Part shown: piece by piece, positions 9,601-19,319 of the stretch | Numbering within the stretch: position 1 is the stretch's first letter | Layout of the letters: every line of letters starts with the position of its first letter | Assembly: GCA_963970005.1 (NCBI GenBank) | Contig: CAXAMN010003869.1 | Location: 293,762-357,761 of the forward strand | DNA length: 64,000 nucleotides | Source: Durusdinium trenchii | Lineage: Eukaryota; Sar; Dinophyceae; Suessiales; Symbiodiniaceae | Reading direction: 5' to 3' | Position numbers and translations under genes: made by a program | Notes under the pieces: generated by a model | What the model saw: the letters and a program-made list of their open reading frames with translations, nothing else | What the model was told of the DNA's origin: nothing | The model's database searches: none

Positions 9601-11488
9601 CCTGCGAGTGCATGCGCCCGGCATTAGTCCCATGGCTCACCTTTCCCTGGTGGAGCACCCATCCACAGACCCAGCCTGTGCCATGCTGGTGAATACGGTC
9701 TTCACCATACGGCGACACGCCTGTCCGGATAGGGTAAGTGACCTAATGGACCGCCTGATAGCAGTAGGTTGGGATACAACGCCTCGACCAGGTCCGTGCC
9801 ACGTTTTGCTCGAACGCCTGCACTCCATTGGATGGAGTTGGCTCGGCCAAGGTTGGGTCCTAGACCATGAACAGCAACCATTGGCACTGCTCCATGGCGC
9901 TCCCTCGGAAGTGCACCAAAGATTGCTAGAAGGTTGGCAAAACTTTGTCCAACAGTGCCTGACCCGTCGAAAAACGTTCCAGGGGATGGAATGGGTCCAT
10001 GCCGGATTCACTCTAGAACACTTCCGAACCCATAATACACATAAGCAGGGTTTGCTTCGTAAGATCCTCAATGGTACGTTTTTCACGGCCGATACACAGG
10101 CCCATAATGATAAAGCTCATACCCTCACCTGTAAGTTTTGCGGTCAGCCCGATTCTCAATTCCACCGTTTTTGGGAGTGCAAATCCTTCGACAGTGCTAG
10201 GCCACACCCGTGGCTCACTGCGCAAGTCGTTGCAGGAGGGTTGCCAAAATGCTTAACTTTTCATGGATGGATGGGCCTGCCGGCATCAGTCAGAGAGTTG
10301 CAAAAGACACTGGTCAGCTGCCCGGACACCACAGACTCCTTTGAACAAGTGCCATTCCAACCACGTGACCTTTTTCTCGATGGATCCTGTGTCAACCCCA
10401 CCTGCCAGTTCACACGCATGGCAGGATGGGGTATCGTGGCGGCACACCCGGAGGATACTGACCAGTGGTGGCCACTTGCTCAAGGGCGAGTCCCCGGCCG
10501 ACGCCAAACAAGCGGCCGTGCTGAAATCTTAGCCGCCATCAGTGCTTTGAGGTTTGTGTTACGCTACGGCCACCCGGTTCGGTTGTGGTGTGACAACGCC
10601 CAGGTTGTCCACGCCCTCCAGCAAGCTTTACACAGACCGGCCGAGTGTAAGATAGGCAGAAAAGATTCGGACCTGTGGTCTTTGCTTGTATCGTTGGCCA
10701 GAACCATGCACGGCCACCTCGTCACAGTTCATAAGATTGCCAGCCATCAAAACAGATCCAACGTCAGCTGGATCGAACAATGGGCTTTCCAAGGCAATGA
10801 TAATGCCGACCACTGCGCTCGCTGGAGCACATTGTTCCCGCAATCCCTTCATTGCCTGTGGCAACAAGCCACACGGGACATCCACTCAGCACGACTTTTG
10901 CGAGACCAAGTCCATAATAATATGCTTAAGGTCAGCGAAGAAGCTGTCAGCAAGGACCCGCCACCACAGGCGGATGATCCACCACAGCCAGCTTTTCCTC
11001 TGCCAATTCAGGACACCACGTTGGCGCCATTGCCAAACTTGCCACAAACTTGTACTCACAAACTTGTGGGAGAGGGGTGGTCCCTCCTGACCAATTGGTC
11101 CCAAACCTTGCATAATCCGACCGCCGAAGCGGTCCATGTGCCTTGGTTCTTTCTCCTAATAGATTTCGTGCTGCACACGGGCAGCGGTGGCATCCGTGCT
11201 TCACAAAAATTTGCCAAATGGCACTGGCTCACCAAAGAAGAAGCACGCCAATTCGAGCTTGTGGATCGAGTAAAATGGTTCAGACTGTTCTTGATCAGAG
11301 TACATAAGCTTGAGGGCCGACCGTTGCACACCACATATGTGCGCCCCTCCACTCGACAGGTAGTATTCTGGGCACACTGCCTTTGCTTTCGAATGGACCA
11401 ATCTAGACTCAGACGCATTGAAGAGTACATCGGACGTTTCAAAGCCGTCCTGCTCCTCGGACGGGAGATCGCAGACCTAGAGCTGTAG
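6683..11488 (+). CDS. LINE ORF2: endonuclease, reverse transcriptase, RNase H
   Basis: This 1601-residue protein would nick the target and copy the element RNA by target-primed reverse transcription. An endonuclease/exonuclease/phosphatase domain fills about residues 1-235, with catalytic Glu in SETH, GGDFNHF, KDLLFL and the final His in ANHS. Reverse transcriptase lies at about 600-900: AVGPDGVS (~613), motif A with Asp in VADLVKAYN (~743), and motif C as SYVDNLEL (834-837). The usual second Asp of the xxDD box is Asn here. A Cys/His cluster (CKFCGQPDSQFHRFWEC) sits near 1150. RNase H follows from about 1230, with acids in FLDGSC, RAEIL, WCDNAQ and NDNADHC all kept. The ~220-residue C-terminus is unrecognised. 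The start given is the first ATG after the in-frame TGA; the native start is probably at 6404. Confidence 0.88.
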   Translation: MNPTGLQNKTDLINQLPQGTQGTTWLVSETHLTQPGLVQFRRALKLSKSPFKLIHGDCVPPKSHLQSQLASRGKERGVGFLTSAPGRELMTSWSQDIRQHQRCHVAGFQYGRQWLQGGVFYGNAFQSGGVSTREMNNFLLSQVYNRIGTGACGPRFIGGDFNHFIDDLSVVQTMLQQGWQEVQHLAASRFGQEIQPTIQQKHAKDLLFLSPEVTPFVKQVCVEPEWVANHSLVYVVLDVEATQPRVPIWKQPRQIDWNLTATTSVNDDLPFSPGTQHQQTAEDQYRAVWQSFEHQKVSEARRLGCNIHESQLGRGATTERKWITENFVPLRPSRPGGFTPEYHGQSMLHTRWIKQLRRLQALAQTHHPGHRQSSQWLDRKLGQWHAIIHATGFKPSFPQWWANKAKHVLGLPSILPDRAPDEHLARLLALDFKEDVHELESMLQTSRIRQAKQSRLDNPARIFTDLQAPRPEPVQMLLAHHSSTVECIDQEECAVELASANAFKPDEPIEYNGIPLRVIHHDTDKLWLESMPPIQTGDTLTQTKPITDLEEIYQEFQAEWMKRWDRHAHTPDSEWEPIVDFVKNAIPAPPSMEYSPISYSAWQTAVAHKKVRAAVGPDGVSRSDLLALPRSHVEPILNMLSAIEQGQSFWPKQVVTGHVHALEKIPSAWKASQYRPLTVFSIIYRTWSSIRAKQTLYHLSQFVSSQVTGNIPGRSCTDLWLNIQLHLEECMADQTPAAGVVADLVKAYNLLPRLPLLAIGLHLGIAKPIIQAWANALQQMERAFSVRGTIGPPLTTTTGFAEGCGLSCAAMLLCNIALSRWLYIRFPSVKLWSYVDNLELTGASIADVNQGLQLMTQFCDLLDLQLDEAKTYFWSNDAADRQVARQSNLMLQASARDLGAHMEYGLRKTNHVLQKRVQTMPRIWIALAKSPAPYRQKVDALRVKGWPQALSAVSSASLGDTHVRSLRTGACRGLRVHAPGISPMAHLSLVEHPSTDPACAMLVNTVFTIRRHACPDRVSDLMDRLIAVGWDTTPRPGPCHVLLERLHSIGWSWLGQGWVLDHEQQPLALLHGAPSEVHQRLLEGWQNFVQQCLTRRKTFQGMEWVHAGFTLEHFRTHNTHKQGLLRKILNGTFFTADTQAHNDKAHTLTCKFCGQPDSQFHRFWECKSFDSARPHPWLTAQVVAGGLPKCLTFHGWMGLPASVRELQKTLVSCPDTTDSFEQVPFQPRDLFLDGSCVNPTCQFTRMAGWGIVAAHPEDTDQWWPLAQGRVPGRRQTSGRAEILAAISALRFVLRYGHPVRLWCDNAQVVHALQQALHRPAECKIGRKDSDLWSLLVSLARTMHGHLVTVHKIASHQNRSNVSWIEQWAFQGNDNADHCARWSTLFPQSLHCLWQQATRDIHSARLLRDQVHNNMLKVSEEAVSKDPPPQADDPPQPAFPLPIQDTTLAPLPNLPQTCTHKLVGEGWSLLTNWSQTLHNPTAEAVHVPWFFLLIDFVLHTGSGGIRASQKFAKWHWLTKEEARQFELVDRVKWFRLFLIRVHKLEGRPLHTTYVRPSTRQVVFWAHCLCFRMDQSRLRRIEEYIGRFKAVLLLGREIADLEL

Positions 11489-11562
11489 TTCGACTTCCAA
11501 CCGGGCCAAGGTCGCCCCCGCCACAAGCCGCGGCGCCTGATCCTCTCGGAGAAACGGAGAAA
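11489..11562 (+). other. LINE 3' UTR
   Basis: These 74 nt lie between the ORF2 stop and the right target duplication. They are GC-rich and end in GGAGAAACGGAGAAA, a short tandem repeat in place of poly(A). Confidence 0.6.
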
Positions 11563-11575
11563 TGGAGGCCATCGC
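11563..11575 (+). repeat. Right target-site duplication of the LINE
   Basis: Exact copy of TGGAGGCCATCGC from 1671-1683, directly after the 3' UTR and followed by TATTAG, the normal continuation of the dispersed repeat. Confidence 0.7.
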
Positions 11576-13140
11576 TATTAGTAAAAGCGAGGCCTTTGAG
11601 CGGTTACGGTATACGGGTGTCGGCGGGACGGACGGTAGCCCGATGCACTTGTTCCTAGTAGCGTTCTTGCTCCTAGTAGCGATGCCAGGAGCACCTAGTA
11701 GCGTCCTTGTTACTACTAGTAAGGCACTTGTTACTACTAGCGATGCACTTGTTCCTAGTAACTCTGAAGAATTGGAATGGGTTTTATCTTCGAGGCGGCC
11801 TCGCCAACTGCAGCTTCAGCAACGCAGCAGTGCTGAATCCTGGAGCAATCAAAGCAAGGATGAACTGCATGTGATGCAGCAAAATTCAAATAAATGTGCG
11901 TCTTGCAGCATTCTCGTCTCAGGACAAGAATATTTCGACTGGTGTACACCCTCGGCCGAACAAGGTTGTCTTTTGCAAGAGCGCTACCAAGAAGGTCGAA
12001 TGTTGAGGAATTAGGTGACGTCTGTGCTGCAGTGTCATGTTGGTCACGTGTTGTGTATTAGGAACAAGTGCATCGCTAGTAGTAACAAGTGCCTTACTAG
12101 TAGTAACAAGGACGCTACTAGGTGCTCCTGGCATCGCTACTAGGAGCAAGGACGCTACTAGGAACAAGTGCATTAGGACTGGTGGCGATGTCATGCGTGG
12201 TGATTTGTCATGTGGTGCAGTTTCATCGCTTTTGGGTTGGAGGCCATCGCTAGTAGGTGGGTGCAGAGTCATCGTGGTGTTTTACCGTGGTGATTTGCTT
12301 TGCGAAATGTGCAGTTGTGACAGGAGCAAGGACGCTACTAGTTGTGTAGTAGCGTGCAGTGGCGAGGCGTTCGTCCGGCATCCGGCTATCCTGCGTGAAA
12401 GGTAGCATCGTGGGCCACGGGCCACGGCCTTGACACCCTAAAGGGACCAGGCTTAGACGTCTCAAAACTAAGAGCGATGGCCTCCAATCGCGCAGTGTTT
12501 GCAAAAGGTTCTGTATATCCTTTGCCCGCTTGAAATGCCAATTGGGCACAGCAATGTACGCTTTCCCCGAATGTAGCAACCGGCCCCTGCGCTTGCCACG
12601 ATTGCTTTGGAACATCTCCACGCTCAGGATTTGTCAAACAAAAACATGACAGAGAGGGTTCTTCACGGATCCCTCGATCTCTGTCCCTTGGAAAACTCTT
12701 CCACGCTTCCTTTACATATCATATCAAAAAGAAACAAACTAGGAGCAAGGACGGTACTAGGAGCAAAAACACAGTAAACCCATTGATTTTTGTAAAATTT
12801 CTTGTGCAACACTAGACAACACACGGCTTTCACTTGCTCCTTGGCAGTCTCACCTGAGACACTGCTCGGTCAGCTTCAAAAGCCGAAGGCGGTGCCTCTC
12901 GTCTGATGATGACACCATCAAAAAGTAAACAAACTAGGAGCAAGGACACTACTAGGGCTCCTGGCCTTACTACTAGGAGCAAGAAGCTACTAGGGGCTCC
13001 AGGCCTTACTACGCGCGACTGACCAAGCGAGGCCTCTTCAAGCAGCTGGATTGCGAGCTCATACCTGTCATTTGTGCTTCGGAGCATAACATGCGAAAAG
13101 ACTAGACTCCCTTTTTCTCATTGCCAAACACTTTTCAAAC
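11576..13140. repeat. Intergenic block with CTAGTAG- and GGAGGCC-type repeats
   Basis: Modular repeats occur at about 11640-11760 (reverse orientation), 12055-12172 (forward), 12235-12260 (GGAGGCCATCGC), 12320-12345, 12475-12490 (reverse GGAGGCC), 12740-12765 and 12935-13015. The word order differs at each place. The 12055-12172 and 11640-11760 stretches are close reverse complements. No gene is recognised; open frames of 60-150 codons are repeat translations. Confidence 0.65.
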
Positions 13141-14330
13141 ATGTTTAGCCGCTAAATGGTCTTAGGTCTTTGGATACAATAGCAAAATGAAACGAACCAA
13201 GAGAAACAGAACGGACAGGGAAAGACAATGACTAGACTAGACCTAAGCGGTCTGCCAGTTTCGTACCAGTATTTGCTGTCCTGAGGGCCTAGCTCATCAG
13301 CAAGAACACGCTATCATATGGCCTTCACTACCCCTGACGACGAATTGCCACTGCGGTTGTGTTTGGTCGGTGAATAGCCAAGGGACAAGTTCACGTCTGC
13401 GGCTGTCAACTTGCAAATCATCACGGAGATCTCGTCATCCTTCAAAGGCCAGTATTTCCAACGCAACAAACACACAACCCGACCAATCAAACATCATGCA
13501 AGACATGCATGACAAACAAACATTTAAGCTTGGCATAGCCAACAGTACCACACTGCAATGTATCCCTGCGTAAATAAGCTTGTTTTGGCGGCGATCTTCG
13601 TTCCAAGCTATGAGCCTCTGTCGCCAAGTACACGACGGGGCTCCTTCATTTGGCGCTGCTAGTGCAACAAATTGGAAGAATGCGCTGCCCTCGTGTGGTG
13701 ACGGTTTACAGGTCTAAACAGAAAAAACTTTTCCAAAAGAAACACGCAAAGGCGCTACTAGGGGCTCCTGGCATCGCTACTAGGAGCAAGGACGCTACTA
13801 GGGGCACGCAAAGACACAAAGGTCGCAAAACACTGAGGCCAAGACGCACAAGACTCAGAGACCTCACAAAGCTCTTCGCATCTTTCGATTTCAACTCTAT
13901 TTTATGGCACTATATGTTGTATCTTTGTTTCGACCATTCTTGTTCTTTCTCCGTTTCTTAACCTTTCTTTCTGACATCAATCTCGGTGACATCATAAGGT
14001 CTTTACAACGTGGAATTTCAGACAGCCTTGGCCCTTTCCTTCTTAGAGCTGGAACGCCCCATGCTGACAAGAACCTACTTCAAGGGGAGTGGGACACCAA
14101 AGAGGTCCCTTTTTCTTTATGCTTGAAACACTTTGAGGATCAAGGAGAATACGGTGTAGACAACGACTATGTCTTGCATGTTCATATCAGCTTAGACGTG
14201 TGTGTGACCCATGGTAAATATGTCTTGGTGCTGCATCTCTCGATGACGTTTTTCTGACTGTTGCCTGCGGAAGCAACATTTTGGTACATTGTCGGGGTCT
14301 AAGAACCCAGTCCCTCCATCCAGTGCTGAA
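13141..14330. other. Intergenic, one repeat, no recognisable gene
   Basis: One CTAGTAG-type unit lies at about 13752-13806 in the form GGCGCTACTAGGGGCTCCTG. A 117-codon frame at 13904-14257 (+) has no recognisable domain and resembles nothing I know. Otherwise nothing is seen. Confidence 0.5.
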
Positions 14331-15300
14331 ACTAGTAGCGAACCTTGTTCCTAGTAGTAAGCCCCTAGTAGCTTCTTGCTCCTAGTAGCGATGCCCTTGT
14401 TACTAGTGCTTGAAAAACCGGTCTCTCCCAAAAACACAATTGACACCGCTTTGCCCTGACGATGAAACCAATTTGAGCACAGGGTTTCGAGTGCAAAGTT
14501 CGTTTGACAGTAGATCGAAGGTAAGGTAGGAAATTTCATAGTCAATACACTCTCATAAATAAAGTGTTTCTGACAAAAGAAACAATCACAAAAGAAAAGG
14601 ACAAATAAAGACAAACACAAGTACACAACGTGTTGCTGATTGTTTATTTGTAAAACCTTAGAGGAAGGAAGGTCGGTCTTGGCTTGACACTTTTCGCGCC
14701 GACCAAGGACGGACAAAACAAACCGTGCTTAAGGAGAGACAAAAGGCAACTTCTTGACAGTATGAACAAAAGAGGTCTACAGAGCAAATAAGTAAGCAAG
14801 AAGACTTTAGAAGGAAACGAACAGAATACTAAAGACATGAGCAACGTAGAAAAGGACAAAAACAGAAAACACCAATAGATGCTCTTTGCTCCTAGTAGCG
14901 TTCTTGTTACTACTAGTAAGGCACTTGTTACTAGTAGCGATGCCCTTTGCTCCTAGTAGCGATGCCCTTGCTCCAACCCTTTCTTCTCACCATGCAGCGC
15001 CTTGGAAGCCGTGGCTTGTACGGCCACGTCGCTGAAGCGCTCAGGGTCGTCACTCCTTTGAGCCTGGCGGAATTTGGCCAAAGCAATGGCCTTGAACCTA
15101 GAAGCCTCTTGTTTCTAATAGCCAACCTTGTTACTACTAGTAAGGCGCTTGTTACTAGAAGCGATGCACTTGTTACTAGTAGCTTCTTGTTACAACCTAG
15201 AAGCGTCCTGTAGCTTCTTGTTACTAGCGATGCCAGGAGCTACTAGTAGCGATGCCCTTTGCTCCTAGTAGCAATGGCCTCCAAACCTAGTAGCAAAAAG
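14331..15300. repeat. Intergenic block with CTAGTAG-type repeats
   Basis: Repeat words occur at about 14331-14405, 14885-14975 and 15113-15300, mostly in the reverse orientation (AGTAGCGATGCCCTTG, TTACTACTAGTAAGGCACTTG). The 14406-14880 stretch has no gene or clear structure beyond A-rich DNA. Confidence 0.65.
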
Positions 15301-16385
15301 GATCAAACAACGCTTTCAGAACATCTTGGATGCTCCCAAGAACCCTCTCAGGACAAGGAACGAGATGGAATGACAAGGCACACAAGAAGGCTTTCTTCAA
15401 ATTGACCGGGGTCTTACTGAGTTTCAAATCTGAACTTGCTTTCTGATCTTTGAAGTAACAAGTGCATCGCTAGTAGTAACAAGTGCCGTAAGAGTAGTAA
15501 GAATGTTTGCTATTAGAATTAAGTTTAATTAGAATAAGTTTTTCGATGCTTGAAACCCCTGCATCAACAAGCACCTTCCAGTTGACTGCCAGGCACAAGC
15601 CACCACACAAGGCTTGTTTGACCTCATGCTTTCGGACAAACCTTTTGTTGTAGAACCAAGGGCCAACAGAAAAGACTGTCTTGTTGTCTTTGACACCTGC
15701 TGACCTTTCAGATACAATTCTTGCAGAGTTCAGCCACGCCTGATGTTCTTCGTCTTCAACCTCAAACTGATGAGGTGACCCAATTCGTCTGATAAATGGA
15801 GATATGACATGATGGACGACTTGGGATATCTTTGGATGACCTCATAAGTTGCATCAGTTTGGCTTATCCAAAAAGCAACGACACTTCTCGTAGCAAGCTA
15901 AAACTGCAGGGACATCCTCAAGACTGAAGACAATCTTGCAGAACAGAGCGTTCAATTTCGGAAAGGCAGGAAGGAAGGATCAAGGGTCAAAAGAAGCTAC
16001 TAGGAACAAGGGCATCGCTTCTAGTAACAAGTGCCTTACTAGTAGTAACAAGAAGCTACTAGGAGCAAAGGGCATCGCTACTAGTAACAAGAAGCTACTA
16101 GAAAAAGACTACTTTTCTCAGCATTCTTGCTGAGTTCACATAAGCCAAGAGAATCTCTGAGGTCTGAGGACCAAACACTCTCCGGAATCTCACGACAAAG
16201 CCATGCCTTTTGGAGAAAAGGTTTTAGTAAAGCTAAAAAACCAATCTTCTAGTAGTAAGGCCAGGAGCCCCTAGTAGCTTCTTGTTACTACTAGTAAGGC
16301 ACTTGCTACTAGAAGCGATGCACTTGTTCCTAGTAGCTTCTTTTGAGTTCCTAATAGCAATGGCCTCCAACCTAATAGCAATTGT
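15301..16385. repeat. Intergenic block with scattered CTAGTAG-type repeats
   Basis: Repeat words occur at about 15452-15490, 15990-16104 (forward orientation) and 16245-16350 (reverse). GGCCTCCAACCTAATAGC follows at about 16362-16379. No gene is recognised between them. Confidence 0.6.
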
Positions 16386-16790
16386 TCATACTGCCTCCGA
16401 TTTCCTCCTTGTGTTTTCTAACATCGCTGAGACAGGGACAGTTAGCTCTGGGGACACCATTATGTCCTTCAAGTGTTGACGACAAGGGTGTTGTCGAGAC
16501 ATATGTGAAGTTGCAAAGCTGTTTTGGTATTTTTTCAAAAGAAGCTGCCTTGAAGCACTCTGCAGCAAACTCCTGGACTTCAAAACTTGGAACAAAAGGG
16601 TTGAGATGGGTTTAGTGGATTGAATCGGCCTGCCATTCTTTGGCATCAGCAGTTCGATTGGTGCGCACCAACGAACCCTTGACCTGGAGTTCAAGTGCAC
16701 ACTCCGCATTGACTCCGCTTCCTCAACCAACCTATTTGGACTTCCCACTAAAACAAACACGCGAACTTTCTGTGGAAACTGAGTGAACAT
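16386..16790 (-). other. Unrecognised open frame, possible gene remnant
   Basis: About 134 codons are open from an ATG at 16790. The composition is ordinary rather than repeat-like. I recognise no domain, no second exon is visible, and the upstream and downstream DNA is repeat-rich. It may be an exon or a remnant; a chance frame is equally possible. Confidence 0.2.
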
Positions 16791-18426
16791 CAAAAAAAGA
16801 ATGCCAGTTCTCAGTGCCTCTGTTAGGCCTCGAAGTGTTCGCTGGAGCGCCTACCGAAGGAGAAACCAAAATTGGACCGTCCATCTAGTTGCTTTTAGTA
16901 GCGTCCTTGCTCCTAGTAGCGATGCCAGGAGCCCCTAGTAGCGTCCTTGCTCCTAATTAGAAGCTTTGCTTGCAATGCTGCAAAGGTGGTTTTTGCATTT
17001 CCCAGCTGAGATGGCAGAACCTGGACCAACGCCATGTATTGTTTTTTTCCTTTGGTGCTGACTTTGCAAGGTTGATGGATTGAAAGTTTCGGTTTGGTGG
17101 CATGTTGCTGGATTTGGTGGCTGCTGGCCTTTTGGTTCTGATCGTAATTCTCCCTACAGTGGTGTCACATTGCCGACTTCCCGCTTGGTAGGAGGCAATC
17201 GCGATTAGGTGGAGGCCACCGCTACTAGGTTGGAGGCCATCGCTAGTAGGTACAAAATGCACTCTTGCAAAAAACAACACTTGTCTGGAACTTGTGATCA
17301 TGCATTGTTTGCATTCCCATTGCTCGTGCGCCCAATGTGTTGTGAGGTCGTCCGCGATTGCCGTGTTTACCGCTCCGGGTTCCATCGTTGTAGCTCGGCT
17401 TCAAGGGTGTTTGAGTTTCCCTAAAAAGTCTAGGAACCAAATCTAGGGGCTAGAAGCTACTAAGGGCTCCTGGCATCGCTACTAGGAGCAAAAACGCTAC
17501 TCGGGGCTCCTGGCCTTACTACTAGGAGCAAGAAGCTACTAGGAAATAGCGCGAGCGCTTCTTTGTGATTTTCGCCGGCGACATACATGTTAGCCCTGAG
17601 ATCCGGAGTGGTTCTCGTTAATGTAGGTAGCGAACATTGCTCCTAGTAGCGATGCACTTGTTACTACTAGCGATGCACTTGTTACTACTAGTAAGGCACT
17701 TGTTACTAGAAGCGATGCACTTGCTCCTAGTAGCGAACATTCAGTGATCTGGCCATACGGAAAGCGGGTGGGTGCGAATTCACAACCCCTACTTGAGACG
17801 TGCGCGAAACAGTTTGTTGGACAGTCTTGGACATTGGACCTGTCACTACCCCTTATTGCCGACGAATAACTCTCTAAACAATTGCTGTTCGTTTCTTTCT
17901 TCTTCTTCTTCTTCTTGTCCACGTCTGTTTTCTAGAATTTCTTTCTTCTTTCCTTCCTTCGTTCATTATTTTCCTTTTTTATCACCAAGAAGTAGAACGT
18001 ATCTTTTCACAGGACTTCACAAGAGTACCGTCCCGCGTACCTCTGGCAGTTCCTGGCAGATTTAAGTCCAATTCACGCAAAGGTGGCTAAATGAGACACG
18101 TATTTGCTTCGTGCTTGAACAAAAGGAAAGAGCAAAAGAGAACATGAAGAATCGAAGAACATCTGAACACATAATAGCTTCTTGTTACTACTAGTAAGGC
18201 ACCTGTTACTACTAGCGTGGCACTTGTTACTACTAGCGAACCTATGAAGACACAGATAGTTTCATGAAACTAATTGATGATTTCACTACCATCTTAAAAC
18301 GTAAATGCGTTTCGCTGCTCACCTGACTTTGCTCACAGTGTCTCTGAATGCACTCTGCCAGCACCTCAAAAAAAAACAGTGAACCCTACCCCCTTACCGA
18401 ACCTAATTGCAATGGCCTCCAAATTC
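16791..18426. repeat. Intergenic block: CTAGTAG repeats, GGAGGCC repeats, TTC microsatellite
   Basis: CTAGTAG-type words occur at about 16895-16960, 17446-17545, 17633-17745 and 18175-18240. GGAGGCCA-type units occur at about 17190-17250. A reverse copy of the dispersed TTTGGTTCCTAGA motif is at 17415-17441. A C/T-rich run with (TTC)n lies at about 17893-17963. No gene is recognised. Confidence 0.6.
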
Positions 18427-18623
18427 ATTAAATTGAAGCCAATACGCTACTAGGAACAAGTGCATCGCTACTAGTAACAAGTGCCTTACTACTAGTAACA
18501 AGAAGCTATTAGTTAATTTATTTTTAATTTTAAGTTAATTCTAATAGCTTCTTGTTACTACTAGTAAGGCACCTGTTACTACTAGCGTGGCACTTGTTAC
18601 TACTAGATTAAATTGAAGCCAAT
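18427..18623. mobile_element. Foldback (inverted-repeat) insertion with 17-bp direct repeats
   Basis: ATTAAATTGAAGCCAAT occurs at 18427-18443 and again, perfectly, at 18607-18623. Between them is a 163-bp near-perfect hairpin. One arm (about 18444-18511) carries CTACTAG-type words ending AACAAGAAGCTATTAG. A ~30-bp A/T-rich loop follows. The other arm (about 18541-18606) starts CTAATAGCTTCTTGTT and reads back the same words. This looks like a non-autonomous foldback element with a target-site duplication, and it links the CTAGTAG repeat family to mobility. Confidence 0.65.
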
Positions 18624-19245
18624 TTGCATTTAAATCTTTTGGTTCGGGGGGGCTAGGCCGCTAGGAGGATAAGGTAGCTACTAGCTACTAGTTAGCTCCT
18701 ATGGACGCCCGATAGCGCGACTAATGATTTGGTTCCTAGACTTTTGGGGAAACTGAAGAGTCTTCTTTTGAGTTACTGATTGCCATTGCCTCGAACCTAA
18801 GAGTGATGGCCTCCAACCTACTGGCGATGGCCCAAGTCCGAAAGGTAGATTGGAGGCCATCATTGGTAACTCAGGAGCATTTTTTCCTCCAAGCACTATG
18901 GTAACACTAAGGGTTCTTACGGTAGTGGTTAAAGACGGGCGTCTGATCGAGGTGCTCGCATCCGCCGGCGGCTAAGTCGCTGCTATTTCCAATGCATTCA
19001 TCGCAGGTTCGCAGAATCTGCACTACGTGAATCTTGACGTTCCTGGTAGCTCCTTGTTACTACTAGCGTGGCACTTGTTCCTAGTAGCGTGGCACTTGTT
19101 TCTACTAGCTTCTTGAAGTGCAGATTTCGCGGGAGGCGCAGAAAATGTGCTCTCATGTGTGTTGTCAGACATCTCTCGCCACCTCGAGACCTCTAGAACT
19201 CTGGACCTAGACCTTCAATTGAGCCTGCAGTTTGTGAACCCCGAT
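18624..19245. repeat. Intergenic block with dispersed motif and CTAGTAG words
   Basis: A copy of TTGGTTCCTAGACTTTTGGG with downstream GGAAAC lies at 18729-18753, next to a GCTACTAGCTACTAG stretch (about 18670-18700). Reverse GGAGGCC units follow at about 18785-18825 and a forward one at 18850-18862. CTAGTAG words recur at about 19045-19115. No gene is recognised. Confidence 0.55.
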
Positions 19246-19319
19246 CCAGCACCATCATCATCACCACCATCATCACCATCATCAACAACATCATCATCAT
19301 CACCACCACCGTCACCTCT
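19246..19319 (+). repeat. CAT/CAC/CAA trinucleotide microsatellite
   Basis: An imperfect run of CAT and CAC triplets with interspersed CAA. The short open frame across it (Ser/Pro-rich) is a translation of the repeat. Confidence 0.85.

Larger units (their letters stand above)
1684..11562 (+). mobile_element. Non-LTR (LINE) retrotransposon with C5-methyltransferase ORF1
   Basis: This is a 9.9-kb, two-ORF non-LTR retrotransposon bounded by a 13-bp direct repeat. ORF1 (1753-6369) has a DNA methyltransferase and other domains. ORF2 (6404/6683-11488) has an AP-type endonuclease, reverse transcriptase, CCHC-like zinc finger and RNase H. The 5' UTR is only about 69 nt to the first ATG and the 3' UTR is 74 nt, ending in two GGAGAAA repeats rather than a poly(A) tail. 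ORF1's frame is open to the very 5' end, so a slight 5' truncation is possible. ORF1 is intact. ORF2 has one in-frame TGA upstream of the endonuclease and a YVDN catalytic box. The C5-methyltransferase in ORF1 recalls published dinoflagellate retrotransposons that captured methyltransferases; whether this family is among them cannot be told here. Confidence 0.85.
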
